A DNA stretch of 52,077 bases from Paraphysomonas bandaiensis (lineage: Eukaryota > Chrysophyceae). Shown piece by piece: positions 24,228 through 33,658 of the stretch (the first letter of the stretch is position 1; each line of letters starts with the position of its first letter). The DNA lies in NCBI GenBank assembly GCA_965644295.1, contig CBFFRP010000257.1, positions 1 to 52,077 on the forward strand, written 5' to 3'. The position numbers and the translations under genes were made by a program. Below the pieces are notes generated by a model, which was not told the origin of the DNA, made no database searches, and saw only the letters and a list, made by a program, of their open reading frames with translations.

Positions 24228-27200
24228 ATGGAGAAGACTGAGTATGGACTCTTATACGACGGAGCCGATCGTCCTACCAAGAAACAACGATATGGCGTCC
24301 TGGCTCTGATATTTATCATGCTTATTTTGATCATTCTTCTTTTTATTCTGTACGCGAATGATGATGACGACAACAGCAAGAAGGTGCGACGTGTTTAATG
24401 AACTGAACGACAGTGTGTGTAATGATAGCGTGGTCCTTCTTGTTAGGTGTACATCGCAGACACGATATCATCTGTGAACGCAGAGCAAGCTATTTCAGCT
24501 TCTGCTATAGGGTATGCGCTGTCATTGACAGGAACTGGAAAATCAATTCTTGGGGGCGGAACATCTGTCTATAAAGATGTTACCATTATGTCTACTTTAT
24601 GCCCAAAGTTCGTCAATATTGATTCCATATTTGAGGATTCATTTGTATCTACTGCGGCAGATACAACAAAAGGTTGGGGCCTGTAAATATACACAAATAA
24701 ATGATGTATTGTAATGGTGTATTGTATCTCTTACCTTCGATATCAAGGTTTATGTAGTATTTCATGGACTTACAGAATATATGTATGCAGGAACTACGAC
24801 AGTTAGTCTTCTCTCTTCAACTTCTCCGAAAGATGTGTCTCTCAGTTCATCTGCTGATTTTGATGGGGATGTGTATGACATAGCTACCTTGGATGCAGCG
24901 AATGGCGTATTCGCCATGATCAATCAAGATGTTAGCCAGACTGAAGATGATGCCACAATTGCTGCAGGTTGAACATGACTCTAGATATAGAAGAGATGAG
25001 TTACATATATGGCATATTAATATTCACATTGCAATGAGGAAACGTGATGTCATAGTGCAATCGTGCTGATAACTGCCATCCATTTTCTGAGCAATGATTT
25101 TGACAATGATATATGGTGAAAATTGTTTTGCGTGGTGTAGTTCGTGTGTATGTTATTAGGTTTTCTGAACTGTGCATTGCAATGAGGAAACGTGATGTCA
25201 TAGTGCAATCGTGCTGATAACTGCCATCCATTTTCTGAGCAATGATTTTGACAATGATATATGGTGAAAATTGTTTTGCGTGGTGTAGTTCGTGTATATG
25301 TTATTAGGTTTTCTGAACTGTGCATTGCAATGAGGAAACGTGATGTCATAGTGCAATCGTGCTGATAACTGCCATCCATTTTCTGAGCAATGATTTTGAC
25401 AATGATATATGGTGAAAATTGTTTTGCGTGGTGTAGTTCGTGTATATGTTATTAGGTTTTCTGAACTGTGCATTGCAATGAGGAAACGTGATGTCATAGT
25501 GCAATCGTGCTGATAACTGCCATCCATTTTCTGAGCAATGATTTTGACAATGATATATGATGAAAATTGTTTTGCGTGGTGTAGTTCGTGTATATGTTAT
25601 TAGGTTTTCTGAACTGTGCATTGCAATGAGGAAACGTGATGTCATAGTGCAATCGTGCTGATAACTGCCATCCATTTTCTGAGCAATATAGAGTCTGTTG
25701 TGCGTTCTGTGGTACCGGCATCGTCACTGTTGCTGATATGTTTTCTATTTAGGGGTTGTGTCAACTGATGGCACAATTACGTTCGGGACCCCGGCTGTGT
25801 ATGGGGGCGTTTATTCACTCTCTCCCGCCATCACCCGTCTTTCGGACAATTCATTTGCGGTGTGTTACTTCGATAACACAGATGCTGGTGCGCCAGTTGC
25901 TATCACAAGATATGGTAAGTCTCATTACCTACGTGATAGTTATGCACGAATCGCGTATCTACATATAGTTAAGGGCAAATATTTTACAGCTCTGGATATA
26001 TATAATTTTTCTTTGCATGTGTATATATCTGCGTCTGTTCCACTAAACTCTATCCACAGGTGTCGTGGACAGTGCCACTCTTGCTGTGTCCCTTTCTCCT
26101 GAGGTTGTATTTGCGGATAATACTCAGTATGGTGTGCACTTTACCGTCGTCGGTCTCTCAGCTACGTCGTACGTTATAGGATATTATAATGGCACTCAAT
26201 TTAGTGACGAAAATGTTGCATATGGTCCGTTACAAGTAATGTCGGTCAATATAGACGGCGCCATTGATGGTGAAACTGAAGCCAATGGAAATGTTGTTTT
26301 GGGCAACCCCAGTACATTAGATATCAAAGTAGCTTTTGACATTGCTTCTGCTCGCGTGAGCGAAACTTCAGCGATTTTGACATATGCGGAGATGTCTTCT
26401 AATTTTGGAATCACCTCTACACTCGTATCACTTGATAGCGATGGGTCCGTTTCTTTCGGGTCATCTTTAGCTATGACTTCGGGAAGAGCAATATATTATG
26501 TTCAAAATGGCTTGTTAATGGATCTCGATGTAGTGGTAATGGGAAACTCTGAAAGTGGCTCGAATGGAGCATCTGCAAAATTTGCAGTGATGTATAGTGA
26601 CATCACGAATAACGGAAAATTGACCACTACTGTAGGAATGGTACGTCAATATTGTCGTAGCAATGTACATGCATTTTATCATGAGCTAAATATACTGCTG
26701 TGTGTATATAGATCACACGATCTGCAGAACTTATCCGTGCATCCCCGGATTTCATCTTAAACTCTGGCAACGCTGACCCGGATACCATGTACACATGGGC
26801 GGCTCTTGCACCATCCGCTGCTTCCACCGCAACGGATGGGACAGTTGCACTAATTTCGGCCATAACACCAATGACATGCAATGCTGTGGACGTAACTGTC
26901 AGGTAATTACATCTATTGAGTAAAATGCAAAAAATCCTACTACAGAACGCCTCAGCCAATTACAGCACCCTCAGTCTTGATGTGGTGCTATATATATTAT
27001 TGACGTGTTTAACGATGCACGATGTGTTGTGCGATACATGTGGCTAATGATTGAGTACGACCTGAGACGCTGAAGTATGGTGTCGATAATTGTGTTATTA
27101 TACGAATGAAGCCACGTTATCTCTTGTTCTGACCAATTTATGTTGATATATATGAAGGTGCATGTTGTGTTGTGCGATACATGTGGCTAATGATTGAGTA

Positions 27201-28476
27201 CGACCTGAGACGCTGAAGTATGGTGTCGATAATTGTGTTATTATACGAATGAAGCCACGTTATCTCTTGTTCTGACCAATTTATGTTGATATATATGAAG
27301 GTGCATGTTGTGTTGTGCGATACATGTGGCTAATGATTGAGTACGACCTGAGACGCTGAAGTATGGTGTCGATAATTGTGTTATTATACGAATGAAGCCA
27401 CGTTATCTCTTGTTCTGACCAATTTATGTTGATATATATGAAGGTGCATGTTGTGTTGTGCGATACATGTGGCTAATGATTGAGTACGACCTGAGACGCT
27501 GAAGTATGGTGTCGATAATTGTGTTATTATACGAATGAAGCCACGTTATCTCTTGTTCTGACCAATTTATGTTGATATATATGAAGGTGCATGTTGTGTT
27601 GTGCGATACATGTGGCTAATGATTGAGTACGACCTGAGACGCTGAAGTATGGTGTCGATAATTGTGTTATTATACGAATGAAGCCACGTTATCTCTTGTT
27701 CTGACCAATTTATGTTGATATATATGAAGGTGCATGTTGTGTTGTGCGATACATGTGGCTAATGATTGAGTACGACCTGAGACGCTGAAGTATGGTGTCG
27801 ATAATTGTGTTATTATACGAATGAAGCCACGTTATCTCTTGTTCCGACCAATTTATGTTGATATATGTGAAGGTGCATGTTGTGTTGTGCGATACATGTG
27901 GCTAATGATTGAGTACGACCTGAGACGCTGAAGTATGGTGTCGATAATTGTGTTATTATACGAATGAAGCCACGTTATCTCTTGTTCCGACCAATTTATG
28001 TTGATATATGTGAAGGTGCATGTTGTGTTGTGCGATACATGTGGCTAATGATTGAGTACGACCTGAGACGCTGAAGTATGGTGTCGATAATTGTGTTATT
28101 ATACGAATGAAGCCATGTTATTACTGACATTCCATAATTGTTTGATGGTTGTTGTTGTATTACATTCAGGTTATCGGTCATGGATATTTTGCCTGCACCA
28201 GTTGGATTGGTCTACTCGAGCACCGATTCCCAGAAAAAGGGCGATGTAATTTTTTCTGGCACTATGAGTGGATATTCTAATCTTGTCACTGGAGCGATGT
28301 ATTACACCAATACGTTAGGAGAAATTCTTGGAGGAGATTTGTACTATGGCTCACCTACCGGAGTATATGATTCATATTATGAGCATTCATCCAGCAATAC
28401 ACTTCTGGATGCTTCGACTTCACTGGTTGGCATTGCCATCAGCCCTGATACTTTGCTCCTGAAGATGCACGGTTAG
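24228..28476 (+). CDS. Type II membrane protein with repetitive beta-propeller-like ectodomain
   Basis: Seven exons (24228-24383, 24447-24672, 24776-24967, 25753-25914, 26060-26640, 26712-26902, 28170-28476) join with consistent phases to 604 aa. The short cytosolic N-terminus is basic (PTKKQRYG). One strong transmembrane helix lies at about 23-43, followed by DDDD. The rest is a Gly/Ser/Thr/Asp-rich domain with recurring hydrophobic strands of the pattern SxNSFAVCYFDN, SATSYVIGYYNGT and ETSAILTYAEMSS, typical of beta-propeller blades. There are no catalytic residues that I recognise, and Cys residues are few. The gene is most notable for introns 3 and 6 (785 and 1,267 nt), which hold tandem arrays while its other introns are 62-145 nt. 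The function is unknown; it may be an adhesion or surface protein. Confidence 0.82.
25027..25688 (+). repeat. Intron 3 tandem array, 148-bp period, 5 cores, snoRNA-like
   Basis: A core of about 70 nt occurs at 25027, 25175, 25323, 25471 and 25619, separated by four near-identical 78-nt spacers. The array starts and stops with a core, not a spacer. Each core begins CATTGC and ends GCAATG (GCAAT in the last), giving a 5-6 bp closing stem. Just inside are ATGAGGA, one mismatch from box C RTGATGA, and CTGA, a perfect box D, immediately before the closing stem. An internal CTGA could be D'. This architecture fits an intron-encoded box C/D snoRNA, but box C is imperfect and no rRNA guide match was tested. 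The copies are nearly identical, so the amplification is recent. Confidence 0.9.
27033..28122 (+). repeat. Intron 6 tandem array, 143-bp period, 8 cores closed by a long stem
   Basis: Cores of about 89 nt start at 27033, 27176, 27319, 27462, 27605, 27748, 27891 and 28034, with seven spacers between them. The core ends GATACATGTGGCT and AGCCACGTTATC pair as 4 bp, a bulged C, then 8 bp with one G-U. In the last core AGCCATGTTAT replaces AGCCACGTTAT, and both changes keep pairing as G-U. ATGATTG lies just inside the 5' stem and ATGA just inside the 3' stem, weak box C/D matches; two CTGA words lie internally. The sixth and seventh spacers share TCCGACC and ATATGTGAAGG variants, showing local homogenisation. 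Whether the unit is a structured RNA or only satellite DNA is open. Confidence 0.9.
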
Positions 28477-29074
28477 CGGGATATAATTAGCAACTTATAT
28501 AGTATTAGTAAACGTGGGGTTGAGAGGAAAGTTGGAATCACTTCTCATAAAATAATGTTGCAGTCAACTGTCAACATTGGAATTATTTAGTGAGTACCTT
28601 TGCATACTTTGAAATGAAGTTTTTTTGCTGGCTGCTTACTACACACTGGAAATGAAATTTGATATCGCCTATAATGTAACTATTTTACAAGTTTTGGTTA
28701 CATAATAACCTCTGAATACCTGAATTACGCTTAACATTACAAATCGAGTGGGGATATACTATACATGTCTTTGGACAAGGATTTATTTTCAGAATAGTGG
28801 GTTTAGTAATCATGCGATCTTAATGACTAGTACCTAGTAGTAATACGGTATCTACGCAAGTGTTTAATTGCTGAATAACGATACTGCACTATATTGCAAT
28901 AGTATTGTTGGGCCGGCTTAAAAACTTCATCAATATTATTGGTGAGGTACTATCTGACTACAGTATTGCAATATGCAATATATTGTTCCCTAGCCCTGAT
29001 ATTCTCCTGGCCTTGACATTATATGTCTCACGCGTCTTGGGGTGACAAAGCTACTAATATTGACTAGTAGTGAA
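28477..29074. other. Intergenic with a diverged relative of the hAT-like MITE
   Basis: 28870-29000 (GCAATAGTATTGTTGGGCC, CTTCATCAATATTATTGG, then CAATATATTGTTCCCTAGCCCTG) matches the MITE at 31024-31156 in part. Its right end is intact and its left end degraded. No gene is seen. Confidence 0.55.
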
Positions 29075-29541
29075 TGTGTGATTATTAGCTAAAGGCGTGT
29101 CAGCGTCAGATCTAATGTAGCATTGAAAATCTATCAAACTAGTGGCTAACTCTGATATCCTACTATTTACCGCTACGAAAGCTGCTTGTTGGTCACCGCA
29201 AGCAAAAAGCACTAAGGTGCAACCAGTTTTGCTCTCTGTTCTTATGATGAATAGCCCGGACGCTTGACTTCAACAGGCAGCCCAATCCCCCGGATGCCCT
29301 TGAGGTGTTTGAGGTGGGTCCATTTCAGGATGCCTGCCCATTCGTCAGACCCAAAGACGTCTACGCAAGTGACACTCATATTTTAGTGTCCCTTGTACCA
29401 CACAAGCACTTGGCTATGAGTGGGCAGAACAATATCTGCTGACTATATAATATGCGGCTCACGTTAGTTTCCCGGAGAGATATCTCCAGTACTTATCCCC
29501 AGAACACCTTGAAAAGGTGCTAGTCCGACTTTGTTGAGGAC
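29075..29541 (+). repeat. FB repeat, forward copy
   Basis: It starts GAATGTGTGATTATTAGC and carries GCTACGAAAGCTGCTTGTTGG, CCCAAAGACGTCTACGC and GGCTATGAGTGGGCAGAAC. It ends AGTCCGACTTTGTTGAGG. Confidence 0.8.
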
Positions 29542-29758
29542 CTAGCAATATATTTTAACCCCCACTGTTGGGTCGAGTTGCAAGATAGTTATATTGTTAC
29601 TTTAGAAATGCATAATATTATTATTCTAATCATAATTCATATTTTTCTAAGATGGGATAACTACTGTATTTTAGGAATGGCACTGCACATTAAAGTGTAG
29701 CCGTTATAAATCAAATGTAATTGGTATTATTTGCAGTGCATAATTGTAGTTAGTAGTT

Positions 29759-29975
29759 CCCTCAACAAAGTCGGACTTGCACCTTTTTGTGGTGTTCTGA
29801 AGTTTGTCTACAAGAATCCGGTCTGTTTGATTTAAGGACAGAGAGTGAAAGTGGTTGCACCTTGGTGCTTGCAGCAACGCACATTCAGCCTCCATAGCGT
29901 TAAATAGTAGTTTAGTACTAGATAGATTTCTGTTTTGTTTAAACTCTTACAAGCCTATATTGCTAATAATCAGAT
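29759..29975 (-). repeat. FB repeat, reverse copy with internal deletion
   Basis: It opens CCTCAACAAAGTCGGACTTGC. It then jumps from TGGTGTTCTG to the GAGAGTGAAAGTGGTTGCACC part and ends in the arm AAGCCTATATTGCTAATAATC. About half of the core is missing. Confidence 0.7.
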
Positions 29976-29994
29976 ATTATATCATATATATATA

Positions 29995-30430
29995 GAGAGA
30001 GACTACCCCCCGCCAAAAGAACAATTTAGACCCCCAAACCCACCAAACAAATGACACAACTCTAATAACGCCAACACTACCCTTCAAGCGTTCTCTACAG
30101 TGCTAACCTATAAGTTTCTCACTTCGGACCCGACGATGCCTCAGCCGAGAATCACAGCTGGGCGAATGACCACTTCTTCTCCCCCCATGCAAACCCCAAC
30201 GTAGACGACTCCGTCAGCTCTATTTACGTCCAACTTATACACAGCAGTCAGCGGCTCTCCGAGACTCTAAAGATTCTACGCCTCTACCTCGCACCATCTC
30301 CTTCTTGGAACACTATCCTCCCATCTACATAACTCTGACCCTCCATTAAACATCGCGGACCTCTACCCCAAAGGGCGTTCTCCTGAATAATCGCACCGAC
30401 ACTGAAGGGCTACATGTCCGTGTACAGCTC
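29995..30430 (+). repeat. Dispersed repeat start with a short remnant open frame
   Basis: 29995-30100 (GACTACCCCCCGCCAAAAG, AACAATTTAGACCCC, AATAACGCCAACACTACCC) is repeated at 30649-30735. Downstream, plus-strand 30149-30330 is open for about 57 codons (AENHSWANDHFFSPHANPN) with codon-like composition. It may be a remnant of a mobile-element gene. I do not recognise it. Confidence 0.45.
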
Positions 30431-30628
30431 TCACACTTACTTAAGGACTCAAAAGTCCTGAAGTCAGCAGATGTCAAGTATATAAACATTCCGCTTGCTC
30501 ACTGCGTTTACTTTGGGCGATAGAGCAAAAGTGGTTGCACCTTAAGCAGCTTTCGTAGCGTTAAATAGTTAGTTAAATTGAAACTCTACATTAGTTCTGA
30601 CTCTTAACGCCTATTGCTAATAATAAAA
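30430..30628 (-). repeat. FB repeat, truncated reverse copy
   Basis: It begins inside the family (ACTCAAAAGTCCTGAAGTCAG), passes GCTTGCTCACTGCGTTTAC and GTGGTTGCACCTTAAGCAGC, and ends at the arm AACGCCTATTGCTAATAATAA. Confidence 0.7.
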
Positions 30629-31015
30629 CATTCACTACATACATATATAGACTACCCCCACCAAAAGAACAATTTAGACCCCAAACCCAACAAACAAACG
30701 GCACAACTCAAATAACACCAACACTACCCTACATGCTCTCAGCACAGCTACTCCAAATATTGCCATCTAAATCCAAGCCCTAGCGTATTCTGTGTTTTGA
30801 AATAATGCGGGCTCCAGGCTCCCATAGTTATCTAAACCGCTTAGCACCCACATAGCTATTTTTCAGTACAATATAGAATATAGTATAGCACCAGGTGTGT
30901 TAGGTCCCATATACTCGTACTCATGTTTCGTTAGAAATCTGGCTATAGCCTGGCAAATCCATATCAAACACGTAATGAAGCCCATTGTTTTGATAACAGT
31001 AATGAGTCCAACATA

Positions 31016-31164
31016 GTTGATATCAGGGCTAGGAAACAATATATTGAATTGCAATATATTGTAATTGTATTGTTGGACCTGTTTAAAATCTTCATCAATA
31101 GTATTGTTGGAACGCTCTCTAGCAATAGTATTGCAATATATTATTTACTAGCCCTGGTTGATAT
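31016..31164. mobile_element. hAT-like MITE, 133 bp, with 8-bp target site duplication
   Basis: The element runs 31024-31156. It starts CAGGGCTAGGAAACAATATA and ends in its near-perfect inverted repeat TATTATTTACTAGCCCTG. It is flanked by exact direct repeats GTTGATAT at 31016-31023 and 31157-31164. An 8-bp target duplication with CAGGG-type termini is the signature of the hAT superfamily. It is too short to encode anything. A related, decayed copy lies near 28870-29000. Confidence 0.88.
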
Positions 31165-32000
31165 TATATATCTTGACTGCGTTTGCCATACATCTCGACA
31201 TAAACACCACCGCGTTACACCACATCTCGTAATGAACAACTAATGCATTCTACAGCCACCAAAAGCCATCGACTTCTGTATTACAGAAACTAAGTACTTT
31301 TTGAACGCTAATATGCACAGATTTATTACAACATTGAGTTCTCAATGAACGACCTTCAGACAGGTCAATTGTAACAGAAACTATTGCAGTGAAAAGTAGT
31401 TCTGCAGCCTCAGATAGAACGACGAAGACGTCTTTAGCTAGTTTTACTACACAACTAATCGTTAACATTCTATTTTCTTAGTCACTGCTAATGTTGATCC
31501 TAGCAAAGGGAACTAAGAAATATTTCTTGATCGAGGATTATCGATAAAAGATAGATCATTCCTTCGATGTTGAATATAAGAGGTCTGGGAATACATCAAC
31601 TTTATTCACACTCAAAGAGAACTTCACAACGTGACATTTTCTATCTTGAAAATTAATCTGACCAGATATCGCTATTCCCCTACTGAAAATCGTCTACAGT
31701 ACTAGCCTTTGCAAATTTAACATTAATAAGACCACAAGTGTGAAGGGAGGATCACTGCAGGTCGGAGGGAACGAAGAATCCTCACCTACTCCGACCACAT
31801 TTTCTATGTATACACCTACTCATACCTAATCGATGTTGAATGTCACATATATATCTGCCTACTAATGCCAGAAATGTCTTATACGTACTTTAAATGTCGC
31901 ACATCTCATTTCAATAGCCATTGTTACTTCCTTCGCACACCACAGCGCTACATTAGAATGTACGGAGCTATATTCGGTCGAATATACAAAAAAATTCTCT
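31165..32000. other. Intergenic downstream of the EF-hand gene
   Basis: A 72-codon minus frame (31250-31468) is the only open stretch of note. It lacks recognisable motifs and splice-consistent neighbours, so I do not call it. The rest holds nothing I can identify. Confidence 0.45.
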
Positions 32001-32877
32001 TCATTGCGCTGAATACAATCTCATTAGTGCATCCACGCTAGCTATAGTTTTCGAAGACTTGAAGCGTTCAGTCCCCCACTTGATAAATTCGTCTCGATAT
32101 ATCCCATCATCAATATCTCTCGAAAACTACAACGCATTAGCAACGATAGTTATAGAGAATAAGACTTTATTTCTACAAATTAGTACCTTAACAAACAAAG
32201 CAGTAGATATTGAATCGGCAAGTGCTTGAATTTCCTCGCGCCCGTTAGCCAGGTCGATGGGTGACATGTGTTTCTCCGATATGCCCCACAGTCTAAAGAG
32301 CTCAAAAACTTAAACACAGCAATTCCATGCACAATAAACAGTACCGTTTCAAGGCTTCTAATGTCACTTCAACACATAGTCCGACATCTTCTTTCCCGAT
32401 TTCATTAACTCCGACAGTTTTAAATATATCTGCTCTTGAGTTAGCGCAGATTGATAAGACATTGTATGGAAGTCAAAAGTACCGAATATATATCCCAAAC
32501 GCACGCTCCACTCAGTATCACAGAGTAAGACAATACACATTAATACTTCCTGACTGCTGCATCTGTAACATTTCAAAAATATTAGAATCAACTTTTACGA
32601 CGGACTCACATATCGTCCTGTTCGAAAATGCTCCACAGAGTAGAAGACAGCGTGTTTATATCAGCCAAATGGCCTCGCAAACCCTGACAAGAGCTCATAA
32701 AGAACTATAAATAATAGATATAATATACCGTGTTTAGTAAAGAAATGAGCTCCGATTTAACCACAACGGGCGCAAAGTAGTGGTTCGTGTAGGCATTAAC
32801 AAGACTCTCAACGGCAGAGCTTTTCAATCGTAAAACACTTCTATCGATCGACTGCAGCGCAATTAAAACATCAGAGG
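32001..32877 (-). CDS. EF-hand-like protein (5' end not resolved)
   Basis: Minus-strand exons 32877-32729, 32704-32610, 32562-32368, 32292-32187 and 32126-32001 keep phase throughout and end at a TGA. The third exon has LGYIFGTFDFHTMSYQS, the helix-loop pattern of an EF-hand protein. The last exon has DIDDGIYRDEFIKW, close to a loop with its exiting EF helix. Most loops lack the full set of Ca2+-ligating residues, so binding may be weak. The 24-nt gap between the first two exons is needed to avoid a stop and would be an exceptionally short intron. The initiator exon lies upstream of 32877, possibly near 32930-33020, but I cannot place it. It is divergent from the gene at 33659. Confidence 0.55.
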
Positions 32878-33149
32878 CTAACGGTGCAGCTTATGGACCT
32901 TATCCTTTAATGTCGACTCATCTGAGAATGTGACCCCCATCAGACCCTTCGCCTCAACAGATATACAGAAAGATAGACAGACAACTGTAGACAGAGCAGA
33001 ACTATACCCTACACAACCAATCCATTCATAGATAATGAACTATGACGCTAGAATCAATGAAAGTGCGGTCATTAACGATCTCAGTATCTCACCGCAAAGT
33101 CTCATCAGTTGAGAGTTGGAACAATGGACTCCACCTACTGTATTTGGTG

Positions 33150-33500
33150 CACTACACTGTACTGTGTACATACGAAACTGAACCGGAAAATACAACTCCG
33201 ACTACAGCAGTATTCCTACATGGACGTACTTATACTGTACTACGTATACCAGTACAAGTACAGCAGTACGTCAATGTCCAGCACGCACAGCAGAAGTGAT
33301 GTACAGTGTATAGTGCTGTGGGTATGTACAGTATACCGTAGGCTATACCTCTGTACATATAGCTACATACATGTACAGAGTATCTGACACTGTTTTTGAA
33401 TGTGTTTTTGAACGTTGAGTTTAACTACTCGAACTGTTGTACGTAGGAAGTGGTACACGCTGTACACATGATAGATATGATACTGTACTCCCGCTGCACT
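33150..33500. promoter_or_regulatory. GTAC-rich divergent promoter segment
   Basis: About 14 GTAC tetranucleotides lie within roughly 330 bp, where about one would be expected. They lie between the divergent EF-hand and EFCAB6-like genes. GTAC is the core of SBP-domain factor sites in green-lineage organisms and of CRR1 copper-response elements. A link here is only a possibility, and the cluster could also be a decayed simple repeat. Confidence 0.45.
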
Positions 33501-33658
33501 GCCTCTGTATTATAGTAGTATATGAAGCGGTTGCTTTGTTTCTTTCACTGGTATGGGTGTGGAGCCTTAACAAGAGTGACGATATATATTACAGCTGAGA
33601 TATGATCTGAATTCTCATTCTTCTCGTGTTAGTGATACTAAGTTGCTAGTTGTTTGCG

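Noticed and set aside
25001-25727. Repeated minus-strand open frames of about 109 codons
   Set aside because: They follow the 148-bp intronic array, recur identically with the period, and lie antisense within an intron of a well-supported gene.
25027-28122. CRISPR-like repeat/spacer arrangement
   Set aside because: The spacers are identical to one another, the units are 143-148 bp, and the host is eukaryotic. These are tandem repeats, not a CRISPR array.
31250-31468. 72-codon minus-strand frame with hydrophobic stretch
   Set aside because: No acceptor or donor pairing links it to the EF-hand gene, and no motif was recognised.
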